Source of the DNA: Acidimicrobiales bacterium
GTDB taxonomy: Bacteria; Actinomycetota; Acidimicrobiia; Acidimicrobiales; Ilumatobacteraceae
Length of the DNA stretch: 37,107 bases
Assembly: GCA_030832455.1 (NCBI GenBank)
Contig: JAURJB010000009.1
Span: 1-37,107, forward strand
Direction: 5' to 3'
Shown here piece after piece: positions 1 to 9,052 of this stretch. Position 1 is the first letter of the stretch. Every line of letters begins with the position of its first letter. The notes under the pieces are model-generated. The model saw only the letters and a list, made by a program, of their open reading frames with translations. It was not told the origin of the DNA and did not search any database. A program made the position numbers and the translations under genes.

Positions 1-120
1 ATCATAAAGACGTGCCTGTTCGACCGGGTCACCCGCATCCACTAGATTAACAAAATTCACGCCCTTTACAACGCGGCCTGCATAAACATCAAGGCAGGGA
101 ATAATCCGCTTCGTCAGCAT
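1..120 (-). CDS. hisF: Imidazole glycerol phosphate synthase cyclase subunit HisF, N-terminal fragment cut by window edge
   Basis: Reverse complement of 1-120 reads [40 protein letters not shown], a characteristic HisF N-terminus; start overlaps the end of hisH by 7 nt. Confidence 0.93.
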   Translation of the reverse strand, partial: MLTKRIIPCLDVYAGRVVKGVNFVNLVDAGDPVEQARLYD

Positions 121-713
121 CGCAAATCTACAAAGGCACGAATAATGCGCTCGCCAACGTCAGCAGACTTTTCAGGATGAAATTGCACTCCGAAAATTTT
201 TTCTTGTTCGACCACTGCCGAAAACGGTTCACCATGTTCGGTGAGCGCAACCGTTTTACTGATTACTGGACAGAAGTAGCTATGAGCAAAATATCCATAC
301 GATCCGTTCATTTCCTGCGCCAAAATTTTCGAACTCTGCGTGAGCTCGAATGAATTCCATCCCATATGTGGAATTCGCTCACCGCCCGAAAACTTCCTTA
401 CTGTGCCTGGGAATACTCCGAGACCGTGATCGGTCGGTGATTCGCTGCTCCCGTCAAAGAGCAAGTGCATTCCCAAGCAAATCCCAAGGAAAGGAACGCC
501 TAAAGCGATTTGCGAAACCATCGCTTGACGAAGTTTTCGAGAGTCAATTTCTGAGCACATATGGCCGAAATGGCCTACTCCTGGAAAGATGATCTTTTCT
601 GCATCCCTCAGTTGTTCACCGAATGTGGCGATCTTGTACTTAACATCAATTTTCTGAAGAATATTCGCGACAGACTGCAGATTCCCAGCACCGTAATCAA
701 CAAGTGCAATCAC
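114..713 (-). CDS. hisH: Imidazole glycerol phosphate synthase glutamine amidotransferase subunit HisH
   Basis: [15 protein letters not shown]-terminus, GICLGMHLL nucleophile motif and FHPEKS motif; GTG start at 713 overlaps hisB stop (GTGA); the 226-aa ORF-track start is probably over-extended. Confidence 0.94.
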   Translation of the reverse strand: MIALVDYGAGNLQSVANILQKIDVKYKIATFGEQLRDAEKIIFPGVGHFGHMCSEIDSRKLRQAMVSQIALGVPFLGICLGMHLLFDGSSESPTDHGLGVFPGTVRKFSGGERIPHMGWNSFELTQSSKILAQEMNGSYGYFAHSYFCPVISKTVALTEHGEPFSAVVEQEKIFGVQFHPEKSADVGERIIRAFVDLRC

Positions 714-1297
714 AACAGCCCCTTCGTGGAAGGCAGTTGATCTTTGAGGCGTACGTCTGTCGAACACGCATAACGAAGAGCACGGGCGAAACATTTAAAG
801 ATCGCCTCAATCTTGTGATGGCTAGATCGTCCGTACATCACCTTGACATGCACATTCGCTCCAGCGCTATTGGCAAAAGCACCAAAGAAGTCATGAATAA
901 GTTCGACTTGTAGGTCACCAACCATTCGTGCACGGATTTGGTCTGCGTACACCAATGCCGGTCTGCCACTTAAATCAATTGCGGTAACCGCAAGAGTTTC
1001 ATCCATGGGCAACACGAAGTATCCAGCGCGATTGATCCCAACCTTTTTACCCAATGCTTTTTTGAACAACTCACCAAGCACAATCCCAATATCTTCGACG
1101 GTGTGGTGCTGATCGATATCCAAATCGCCGATCGCTCTGACCGTAAGGTCAAAGCCACCGTGCTTGGCGAAGAGCTCGAGCATGTGATCAAGGAATCGGA
1201 TCCCTGTATCGATGTCATACCGACCTTTTCCTTCGATCACCAGACTCGCAGTAATCTGCGTCTCCTTGGTAACTCGCTTTACCGTTGCTTTCCTCAT
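710..1297 (-). CDS. hisB: Imidazoleglycerol-phosphate dehydratase
   Basis: [39 protein letters not shown] motifs; 195 aa, IGPD domain only; ATGA overlap with hisC. Confidence 0.96.
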   Translation of the reverse strand: MRKATVKRVTKETQITASLVIEGKGRYDIDTGIRFLDHMLELFAKHGGFDLTVRAIGDLDIDQHHTVEDIGIVLGELFKKALGKKVGINRAGYFVLPMDETLAVTAIDLSGRPALVYADQIRARMVGDLQVELIHDFFGAFANSAGANVHVKVMYGRSSHHKIEAIFKCFARALRYACSTDVRLKDQLPSTKGLL

Positions 1298-2343
1298 AGT
1301 GCCCTCTCCAACTCATGAATAAAGTTTTTCATTTGATCTGTTGTTCCGACTGTGACCCTGAGACTGCCTTCACATTCATGGCTTCTATTTCGAACGAGTA
1401 CTCCTGCAGCACGAAGATCGGACACAATGCGTTCAGCATGCTCTCCGACCATGAATAGAACAAAGTTGCCATCGGATTTGAAATGCCGAATACCAAGTCT
1501 GCTCATTTCAGCACTGACATAACTTCGAGCTTGAACAACTTGGTTGACGTAGTTTTCTATGTATGCCTTGTCCTTGATTGCGGCCACAGCGGCAGCTACC
1601 GCTACATAATTGACGCTGTACGGAGATTGCGCCTTACGTACCCACCCAATGTTGCTTGCAGATGAAATCAGGAAACCACACCGAAGGCCCGCCATCCCAT
1701 AAGCCTTTGACATAGTTCGACTGATGAATAAGTTTCCATATTCACTCAGTAATCCAATTGCAGTGATGCCACAAAACTCCATATACGCCTCATCAATGAG
1801 CACCACAGCATTCGGCGCAGCCTCCAAAATGCGGCGAATTTCGGGAATCGAGATGGCCCCACCTGTTGGATTGTTGGGATTTGCAATAAAGATTGCATTT
1901 GTTGACGCAGATATTGACAGGAGAAGTGCATCCATAGGGAACTCCAAATCAGTGTCAAGCGAATATTTCACTTCGCGCACTCGCACTCCCGCTACCTCGG
2001 CATAAAAGCGGTACATGGCATATGACGGACTGGTAATCACGAGTTCGTCACCTGCATCCATGTAAGTGTTGATCAGCAACTGGATTGCCTCATCTGTTCC
2101 ATTAGTGATAGCCAACTGCGCCGAGTCAACTTCAAAGAATGAAGAAAAGATGTCTCGTGCCGAGCCGTACTCGGGGTACATGGCCACGCTGTTTTCTGAA
2201 AGCGCCTGTACAACTGCGGCAGTAACCGTTGGCGAACACCCCACGGTATTTTCGTTGAAATCAAGCCGTATTGCTGCTCCTCTTTCTTGCGTGGGAGGAG
2301 AATATGCCTGCATATTCACAATAGATTTACGCGGTTTCATCAT
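1294..2343 (-). CDS. hisC: Histidinol-phosphate aminotransferase
   Basis: [41 protein letters not shown]-lysine motif; his operon context. Confidence 0.93.
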   Translation of the reverse strand: MMKPRKSIVNMQAYSPPTQERGAAIRLDFNENTVGCSPTVTAAVVQALSENSVAMYPEYGSARDIFSSFFEVDSAQLAITNGTDEAIQLLINTYMDAGDELVITSPSYAMYRFYAEVAGVRVREVKYSLDTDLEFPMDALLLSISASTNAIFIANPNNPTGGAISIPEIRRILEAAPNAVVLIDEAYMEFCGITAIGLLSEYGNLFISRTMSKAYGMAGLRCGFLISSASNIGWVRKAQSPYSVNYVAVAAAVAAIKDKAYIENYVNQVVQARSYVSAEMSRLGIRHFKSDGNFVLFMVGEHAERIVSDLRAAGVLVRNRSHECEGSLRVTVGTTDQMKNFIHELERAL

Positions 2344-3562
2344 TCCTCATTTCCACGCTGCGTGCATGGGCTTCCAAACCTTCTGCACGCGCCAACACCG
2401 TGACAGAGGACTCAAGTGTGCTCAACGCTGTCTTGCTTAATTCCTGAACGGTTATCACTTTCACAAAATCGTTCACGCTCAGCCCGCCCCGAACTGCTGC
2501 AACACCCGATGTCGGTAAAACATGGTTTGGCCCACTCGCGTAATCACCTGCAGCCTCTGTGCTGTACCGACCGACAAAGATTGATCCAGCATTGTTGACC
2601 CGTGCGACATCACCCATCTGCTCAACCGACAAGTGTTCAGGCGCAATAACATTTGCCAGTTCGAAAGCCGACTCAGTTGATTGACACATGACAATCGCGC
2701 TGTTTTCTACGATTGCCTGCTCTGCAACACGTGCAGTTGGCAATGTAGACAACTGAATCGCAATTTCTGCCTGCACGCGTAATGCCAAGTGTTTATCTGT
2801 TGTCAACAACATGGCCCGAGCATCAATATCGTGTTCTGCCTGAGCCAACATATCGGCGGCAATCCAACGGGCGTTCCCCTGTGTAGCGATGATGACAATC
2901 TCACTTGGCCCTGCTACGAAATCAATCGCAACATCTTGCGACACCATTTTCTTTGCTGCTGCAACATAAACATTCCCTGGCCCAACAATCCGCTGAACAC
3001 GGTTCACCGATTCCGTACCATAAGCCATTGCCGCAATCGCCTGTGCTCCACCTGCATGCAGAACCTGCTGTACACCGAGCAATTTGGCAACAGCAAGAAT
3101 TTCCCGACTTGGCTGCGGACATGCAACAACAATGTTGCGAACACCTGCTGCCCGCGCAGGAATCACTGCCATGAGCAACGTACTGATGAGCGGATAACGC
3201 CCTGCGGGAACATACACACCAACCGAATCAAGCGGCCGAATAACTTGACCCAATGTGCGACCCTCTGAGTACTCACGTGTCCATGAAGCAGCAAGTTGTG
3301 ATTCGGAGAACGATTGAATGTTGTTACTCGCCTGCATGACCGCTTGCTGAAGCCCATCGTCAAGTACGCCTGTTGCATCCATATACAGCGGTTCATCCAA
3401 TGCAACAAGATCAAATCGCTGCCGAAACTCCCTCAGCGCTTCGTCACCACGTAGTCGAACATCATTTACGATCGGCGCAACGATCTTCATCGCTTCGTCT
3501 ATTCGATCCTCGGGCCGGTTCAACACGGTCAGTGCTTCAGTCTCAGAGATGATGCGAATCAT
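2327..3562 (-). CDS. hisD: Histidinol dehydrogenase
   Basis: VYVPAGRYPLISTLLM, AIAAMAYGTESV, GPGNVYVAAAKK, AGPSEI, LAQAEHD, APEHL motifs; start overlaps hisG stop by 1 nt (TGATG). Confidence 0.97.
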   Translation of the reverse strand: MIRIISETEALTVLNRPEDRIDEAMKIVAPIVNDVRLRGDEALREFRQRFDLVALDEPLYMDATGVLDDGLQQAVMQASNNIQSFSESQLAASWTREYSEGRTLGQVIRPLDSVGVYVPAGRYPLISTLLMAVIPARAAGVRNIVVACPQPSREILAVAKLLGVQQVLHAGGAQAIAAMAYGTESVNRVQRIVGPGNVYVAAAKKMVSQDVAIDFVAGPSEIVIIATQGNARWIAADMLAQAEHDIDARAMLLTTDKHLALRVQAEIAIQLSTLPTARVAEQAIVENSAIVMCQSTESAFELANVIAPEHLSVEQMGDVARVNNAGSIFVGRYSTEAAGDYASGPNHVLPTSGVAAVRGGLSVNDFVKVITVQELSKTALSTLESSVTVLARAEGLEAHARSVEMRNDETA

Positions 3563-4431
3563 CAGTTAACGATCTTGTTCAATGGATATTCGACAATCCC
3601 AGTTGCACCAGCCGCCTTCAAACGCGGAATAATGGTTCGCACCGTTGACTCATCCAAAATCGTGTTGAGCGCCAACCAGCCGTTCTGAGAAAGATTCGAC
3701 ACAGTCGGCGTTTTCAACGCAGGAAGAACATCGAGCACTGACTGAAGGCAGGATTGTGGCGCATTCATCATCAGCCCAACCTTGCCCATCGCGGCAATCG
3801 CCCCGTCCAACAGCATCTTGATATCGAGGAGTTGTTGCTTCTTGCCTGTGTCCTTCCAGCTTTCCAAGTTGGCAATCAGCTGCGTATTGGACTCCAACAC
3901 GGTTTCGACAACTCGCAAGTTGTTAGCCCTGAGCGATGACCCAGTTTCCGTTACTTCAACGATTGCATCTGCCAATACTGGAGGCTTCACCTCGGTAGCG
4001 CCCCAGCTGAATTCAACCTTTGCGGTTACGCCATTGCGCTCGAGGTAACGCTTTGTTGTCTCCACCAACTCAGTTGCAATCACCTTCCCTTCAAGATCTT
4101 TAACTGACAACACCTCAGAGTTATCTGGAACTGCAAGTACCCAACGAACGCGCCCAAAACTTTGCTTGGCGTACACCAAATCTGCGATTGGTTCAATCGT
4201 CGCTCCAGTCTCTGCAACCCAGTCAAGCCCGGTAAGACCTGCATCGAGAACACCATCTTCCACATAGCGCGCCATCTCTTGCGCACGAATCAACATGCAT
4301 TCGATATTTGGGTCGTCAATCGCGGGAAAGTATGAACGACTATTGACAGTGATCTGAAAACCAGCACGACGGAACAGGTCAATCGTTGCGTTTTCTAAAC
4401 TTCCCTTCGGGATTCCTAATTTGAGTGTCAT
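3562..4431 (-). CDS. hisG: ATP phosphoribosyltransferase (long form with C-terminal regulatory domain)
   Basis: [26 protein letters not shown]-terminus; [15 protein letters not shown] at 4431 forms ATGA overlap with hisI stop, so the ORF-track start at 4488 is over-extended. Confidence 0.93.
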   Translation of the reverse strand: MTLKLGIPKGSLENATIDLFRRAGFQITVNSRSYFPAIDDPNIECMLIRAQEMARYVEDGVLDAGLTGLDWVAETGATIEPIADLVYAKQSFGRVRWVLAVPDNSEVLSVKDLEGKVIATELVETTKRYLERNGVTAKVEFSWGATEVKPPVLADAIVEVTETGSSLRANNLRVVETVLESNTQLIANLESWKDTGKKQQLLDIKMLLDGAIAAMGKVGLMMNAPQSCLQSVLDVLPALKTPTVSNLSQNGWLALNTILDESTVRTIIPRLKAAGATGIVEYPLNKIVN

Positions 4432-4820
4432 TTTGCTCCTCCGTAGATGTCTTGTGGTGAAAAGGTTTGCTGTTCGGTGGTAATCCATTCATTTCCCACG
4501 CGTAGGCGAAAGAAACAACTCTGATAACCCTCGTGACACACGCCTGGACCGTTAGCTTGTACGCGCACAACGATGGCGTCTCTGTCGCAGTCGGTTCTAA
4601 GTGAGACCACCTGCAATGTGTGTCCAGACGACTCACCTTTCACCCATTGCTTGTTGCGCGAACGGCTATAGAACGTGACAAGACCAGTTTCTAGAGTGTT
4701 GGTATAAGCCTCCTGGTTCATAAAACCCACCATCAATACGTCGCTTGTCATGTCGTCCTGCACCACTACGGCTGCAAGGCCGTCGAGTTTGCTGAAGTCA
4801 ATTTCTTCCATGTCGGTCAT
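4428..4820 (-). CDS. hisI: Phosphoribosyl-AMP cyclohydrolase
   Basis: [83 protein letters not shown] upstream of ATG at 4820. Confidence 0.93.
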   Translation of the reverse strand: MTDMEEIDFSKLDGLAAVVVQDDMTSDVLMVGFMNQEAYTNTLETGLVTFYSRSRNKQWVKGESSGHTLQVVSLRTDCDRDAIVVRVQANGPGVCHEGYQSCFFRLRVGNEWITTEQQTFSPQDIYGGAK

Positions 4821-4857
4821 TTGGGTTCCTTTTGCTTGGTTTTGGATCATTCGGGAT

Positions 4858-4891
4858 AATAAAAAAACCCGCCGGTGAAAACCGACGGGCT
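4858..4891 (-). terminator. Intrinsic (rho-independent) terminator serving as the histidine attenuator terminator (region 3:4)
   Basis: Minus strand reads CCCGTCGGT-TTTC-ACCGGCGGG-TTTTTTTATTAT: a 9-position GC-rich stem, 4-nt loop and U-tract, between the leader peptide stop and hisI. Confidence 0.92.
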
Positions 4892-4934
4892 CTGAGCAGT
4901 TTGGAGAAACTGGGTGCGTTACAGATTAGCCCGT
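4885..4934 (-). promoter_or_regulatory. Antiterminator helix (region 2:3) of the his attenuator
   Basis: Minus-strand ACGGGCT (4934-4928) is a perfect complement of AGCCCGT (4891-4885), the 5' terminator arm; CTG (4924-4922) also pairs with CAG (4894-4892) across a 3-nt bulge. Confidence 0.8.
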
Positions 4935-4981
4935 TGCGTCACGTGATGTACGTGATGATGGGCGACATGTGTAATCAACAT
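4919..4981 (-). CDS. hisL: His-rich leader peptide of the histidine operon, MLITHVAHHHVHHVTQRANL*
   Basis: ATG TTG ATT ACA CAT GTC GCC CAT CAT CAC GTA CAT CAC GTG ACG CAA CGG GCT AAT CTG TAA; 6 His codons in 20, directly upstream of a terminator and hisI. Confidence 0.9.
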   Translation of the reverse strand: MLITHVAHHHVHHVTQRANL

Positions 4982-4987
4982 CTGATT

Positions 4988-5021
4988 GATCAGACTAACG
5001 GCTAGTGAGCGCTACAGCAAC
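4988..5021 (-). promoter_or_regulatory. Candidate promoter for the his leader
   Basis: Minus strand TTGCTG, 17-nt spacer, TAGTCT, then 10 nt to the leader ATG; overlaps the end of the preceding CDS; boundaries approximate. Confidence 0.4.
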
Positions 5022-6217
5022 GTGGCAGGAACAGAACTCATCTCGAGATGCAGTTCGCTCCCTGTATACGGATGAGCGAGGGCAACATCTTCATTCAACT
5101 CGATGCCGAGGCCAGGCTCCGTTGGCGGAATGATGAATCCACTTTCGAACTTGATTGACGTCTTCACAAGTTCGGAATGGAAACCCTGCCAACCCTGGAT
5201 GGTTTCCAGGATCAGGAAGTTTGGTGTACACGTCGCCAGCTGGATGTTTGCTGCGGCAACCACCGGACCGCAATACAGGTGTGGCGCAATTTGTGCGTGA
5301 TACACCTCGGCCATGCTCGCAATCTTCTTGCCTTCAAGCAAGCCTCCGCAACGACCCAGATTCGGCTGCAATATTGAGGCTGCACCCGTTTTGAGCAGTT
5401 GATGGAACTCGTATTTTGTTGTCAGTCGCTCGCCTGCCGAGATAGGAATGCTAGTTGCGCGAGCAACTTTGGCAATTTCATCTGGACTATCTGGTGGGCA
5501 CGGCTCTTCAAACCACAACGGGTCGTACTTTTCGAGCTTTTTTGCCAAACGAATTGCACCCGATGCGGTGAACTGACCATGAGTACCGAACAAAATGTCT
5601 GCTCGATCGCCAATCGCATCACGGACCGCGCGCACCATCTTTTCTGAAAGGTCCATTGCATGCAGCGCAGGTTGACGGCCGTCATATACCGAATAGCGAC
5701 CTGCTGGGTCGAACTTCACTCCTGTGAAGCCACGCTCCACTTCGCGCACTGCACATTCGGCGGCAGCATCTGGGTCGCTGTACACAGGATCGTCCGCGTA
5801 CACATCAACACCAACAGGTGGATACAGGTACGTATAGGCACGGAGTTTTTCGTGCACGCGACCACCCAGTAGTTCGTACACAGGCTTGCCGGTCTCTTTT
5901 CCGCAAATGTCCCACATGGCCATTTCCAATCCGGAAACGATCCCGCCCGTGGTGAGATCTGGACGATGCGCATAGCCGCGGCCGTACACGTTGCGCCACA
6001 TGTGTTCGATATGGAATGGATCGGCACCAATGACATGTCGCGCTGCAACTTCTTCTGCCATTTTCGCTACCAAATGCGGCGAATATGTTGCAGTGTAAAT
6101 CTCGCCAATTCCGGAAATACCGGTATCTGTTGTGAGCTTTACGAAGATGAAGTAACGGCCACCGAAACGTGGCGGTGGATTGCCCACCACGAATGTCTTG
6201 ATGTCGACGATTTTCAT
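5012..6217 (-). CDS. Enolase-superfamily (mandelate racemase/muconate lactonizing-like) sugar-acid dehydratase
   Basis: GIGEIYTATYSPH, GLEMAMWDICGKETGKPVYELLGG, WFEEPCPPDSPDE, ISAGERLTTKYEF motifs. Confidence 0.85.
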   Translation of the reverse strand: MKIVDIKTFVVGNPPPRFGGRYFIFVKLTTDTGISGIGEIYTATYSPHLVAKMAEEVAARHVIGADPFHIEHMWRNVYGRGYAHRPDLTTGGIVSGLEMAMWDICGKETGKPVYELLGGRVHEKLRAYTYLYPPVGVDVYADDPVYSDPDAAAECAVREVERGFTGVKFDPAGRYSVYDGRQPALHAMDLSEKMVRAVRDAIGDRADILFGTHGQFTASGAIRLAKKLEKYDPLWFEEPCPPDSPDEIAKVARATSIPISAGERLTTKYEFHQLLKTGAASILQPNLGRCGGLLEGKKIASMAEVYHAQIAPHLYCGPVVAAANIQLATCTPNFLILETIQGWQGFHSELVKTSIKFESGFIIPPTEPGLGIELNEDVALAHPYTGSELHLEMSSVPATLL

Positions 6218-6218
6218 A

Positions 6219-7298
6219 TTAGAAAACGATGACGTTTCGGAGTGCTTCGCCGCGCTTTACTGCGTCGATTGCTTCGTTAATTTGTTCGATTGGGTATGTC
6301 TTGGTGACGAGTTCGTCCAGTTTCACACGACCCTGGCCATACAAGTCGACCAAGTTTGGAATGTCTACTTGAATGCGAGCACTTCCCATTTTTGAACCAA
6401 GAATGTTCTGGCTATATGCGGCCATGGTTCCGGGATCGATCTCTGACATCACTCCACTTGCCGGCATACCCACAAGCACTACCGAACCACTCTTTGCGAG
6501 CATTCCATATGAGGAGTCGAATGCCGACTTCACACCAACGGTGACGAACACGTAGTCGGCACCATGACCTCCGGTGATTTCAAGCACGCGAGCAGCAACA
6601 TCTTCTGTTTTTGAGTTGATGCCATGCGTCGCGCCAAAGCCCTTCGCTGCTTCAATTTTGCTGTCGACGACATCGATGGCAATGACCGTACGTGCGCCAC
6701 TCACATGAGCACCTTGAATGGAGTTCAGTCCAACGCCACCCGTTCCAATGACAACAACATGACTTCCGGCTGGAACTTTCGCCGTGTTGGTTACTGCACC
6801 AAAACCGGTGATCACACCACATGCCAACAATGAAGCACTCGCCATCTTGATGTTCTTTGGCACCGTTACGCATTGTGATTCGTGCACCAACACTTTTTCG
6901 GCGAATCCACCTGTGCGCATACTCTGCACTACTGGCTTGCCATCTTTGTCTTTGATTGGGGTTGCTGCATCGAGCGGGAACTGTGTTGAACATGTAACCG
7001 GGTTACCCATACTGCATCCATGGCAATGACCACACGAACGAATCAGCGTGACCACAACATGATCTCCAACTTTTACCGTGGTAACACCATCTCCAATAGT
7101 TTCAACTACTCCTGCACATTCGTGGCCGTAGACCGCAGGCAATGCTCCACCCCAATGCCCATCGGCATACGTAATGTCGCTATGGCAGATGGCAACAGCC
7201 GACAGCTTTACTTTGACCTCACCTGGGCCAGCATCAGCAAGTGTCACTTCTTCAATGACAAGTGGCTTACCAAATTCGCGGCATACAGCTGCTTTCAT
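6219..7298 (-). CDS. Zinc-dependent alcohol dehydrogenase (MDR superfamily)
   Basis: ICHSDITYADGHWGG, GHECAGVVETIGDGV, structural-zinc-type cysteines CGHCHGCSMGNPVTC, nucleotide-binding VIGTGGVGLNSIQGA. Confidence 0.9.
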   Translation of the reverse strand: MKAAVCREFGKPLVIEEVTLADAGPGEVKVKLSAVAICHSDITYADGHWGGALPAVYGHECAGVVETIGDGVTTVKVGDHVVVTLIRSCGHCHGCSMGNPVTCSTQFPLDAATPIKDKDGKPVVQSMRTGGFAEKVLVHESQCVTVPKNIKMASASLLACGVITGFGAVTNTAKVPAGSHVVVIGTGGVGLNSIQGAHVSGARTVIAIDVVDSKIEAAKGFGATHGINSKTEDVAARVLEITGGHGADYVFVTVGVKSAFDSSYGMLAKSGSVVLVGMPASGVMSEIDPGTMAAYSQNILGSKMGSARIQVDIPNLVDLYGQGRVKLDELVTKTYPIEQINEAIDAVKRGEALRNVIVF

Positions 7299-7340
7299 GA
7301 CAGTTGATTCCTTCTTCTCTTGGGGTTTTTGTAAAAACTA

Positions 7341-8069
7341 CTACTTGGCGTAGTCAGGACACTCGCTATCAAGGATGTGCATTAGTGCTTGGAAATGCAG
7401 TTTCGCCACACCGGGATACTCCCGAGTCTGCTTAGCCACCATTGCCGCGGTTTCGTTATCAACGAGTTGCAGGGGACGCTGTGTGGACAACGCAAGAACC
7501 TGCAATTGCGCTGCCTTCTCGAGGTAATAGAGCGAGTCAAATGCCTGAGCCACAGTTTCGCCCACCACCATCACGCCGTGATTGCCCATGAACAACACAT
7601 CCTTGCCATCACTCAACAGCGAAGCAATTCGCTCACCCTCGGTTGGATCGAGGGCCATTCCCGCGTAGTTGCGATCGTAAGCAATGCGACCATGAAAAGC
7701 ACATGCATTCTGATCCAACATCAAGAACTCAAAATCTTTCAAACATGCGAGCGCCGTCGTGTATGGCATATGGGTGTGCAAAACACATTTGGCATGTGCA
7801 ACATTGCGATGAAGGTATGAATGCAGCACCCAGGCCGTCGGGTCGACGCCAAAGTCGAGAGAATCGCCGCCCATTGATGTATCAACGGCAACAAGCCCAC
7901 TGGCAGTCACTTGAGAGAAATGCGTACCAGCACGATTAACGATGAATCGTTGACCATCATCTGAAACCGCCATGCTGAAATGATTGGCAACCGCTTCATG
8001 CAGATTCAAGCGCGCAGCCCAGCGAAACGCCGCAGCCAACTCTTTGCGAACTTGTTGTTCTTGCGACAT
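7341..8069 (-). CDS. Class II aldolase/adducin family protein
   Basis: NHFSMAV, LHTHMPYTTALACL and GNHGVMVVGETVAQAFDSLYYLEKAA motifs. Confidence 0.9.
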   Translation of the reverse strand: MSQEQQVRKELAAAFRWAARLNLHEAVANHFSMAVSDDGQRFIVNRAGTHFSQVTASGLVAVDTSMGGDSLDFGVDPTAWVLHSYLHRNVAHAKCVLHTHMPYTTALACLKDFEFLMLDQNACAFHGRIAYDRNYAGMALDPTEGERIASLLSDGKDVLFMGNHGVMVVGETVAQAFDSLYYLEKAAQLQVLALSTQRPLQLVDNETAAMVAKQTREYPGVAKLHFQALMHILDSECPDYAK

Positions 8070-8100
8070 CGCTTCCCCCTAGCGCTGACTGAACTCGGTG

Positions 8101-9018
8101 TTATTCGAGTTCAGCTGGAAAGCCTGGCGCACGCAAATCGGTGCCAGTTGCGTCTTCCAGCAACTTCACCACTTGCGACGACCATGCGTCTCCGCCGTAA
8201 GCCTCTTTCGCACGAATAAAAGTTTGGTACGTGTGACCAGCAAGGTCAAGTGGCACACCAAACTCGCGACCGAAGCCCATTGCAAAACCCAAGTCTTTCA
8301 ATGCAAGGTCCATCGTGAAGTTGATGTTGTATGAGCCGTTCAAAATAACTTGGCTTTCGGTTTCGTGCACGAAACTATTGCCAGAGCTTTCTTTAATTGC
8401 TTCGAATGCAACACCAAGGTCGAGGCCTGCGCGCTTTGCGAGCATGAGTGCTTCGCCAGCTGCCACCAAGTGAATGAAGGCAAGCATGTTGGTGATGACC
8501 TTGATTACCGCAGCGCTACCAAGAGGTCCGATATAGAGCACTGGATTACCCATTGCAGCAAGCGCCGCTTTGTGGGCCTGGAATACCTTGTCTTCGCCCC
8601 CAACAAGCACGGTGATGTCGCCGTGTGCTGCTTTGTGCACGCCGCCTGTAACTGGTGACTCAAGGATGTGCACACCCTTTGACTTTGCGATTTCGCCCAA
8701 ACGCATCGTTTCGCTTTGGTCATTCGTGCTCATGTCGACCCATGTGGCGGGATTTGCGCGGCCAGCAAGTGACTCAAGTACTCCGCCTGGTCCAGCGACT
8801 ACTGCATCAATTGCACGAGGCGAAGGCAAACACGTGAACACCGTGTCGGAGGCATCACACAACTCCTTGATTGACGTTGCCCACTTTGCGCCTTTGGCTA
8901 CAAGTGGTTTTCCTGCATCAGCATTGAGGTCGAAAATGGTGACTTCAAAGCCATTGCGTACAAGGCTTCCCGCAAGAAACTTGCCAATGTGACCGAGACC
9001 GATAAATCCGCAACGCAT
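8101..9018 (-). CDS. 3-hydroxyisobutyrate dehydrogenase-like / 2-hydroxy-3-oxopropionate reductase-like NAD(P)-dependent oxidoreductase
   Basis: GFIGLGHIGKFLAGSLVRNGFEVTIFDLN Rossmann start, DMST, PVTGGVHKAAHGDITVLVGG, IKVITNML. Confidence 0.9.
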   Translation of the reverse strand: MRCGFIGLGHIGKFLAGSLVRNGFEVTIFDLNADAGKPLVAKGAKWATSIKELCDASDTVFTCLPSPRAIDAVVAGPGGVLESLAGRANPATWVDMSTNDQSETMRLGEIAKSKGVHILESPVTGGVHKAAHGDITVLVGGEDKVFQAHKAALAAMGNPVLYIGPLGSAAVIKVITNMLAFIHLVAAGEALMLAKRAGLDLGVAFEAIKESSGNSFVHETESQVILNGSYNINFTMDLALKDLGFAMGFGREFGVPLDLAGHTYQTFIRAKEAYGGDAWSSQVVKLLEDATGTDLRAPGFPAELE

Positions 9019-9052
9019 ATATTCCCCTTTGAATACGAATTGATACTTATGT

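Noticed and set aside
4858-4981. T-box riboswitch controlling hisI
   Set aside because: No T-box sequence or specifier stem, and the region is too short; a His-codon leader peptide explains it better.
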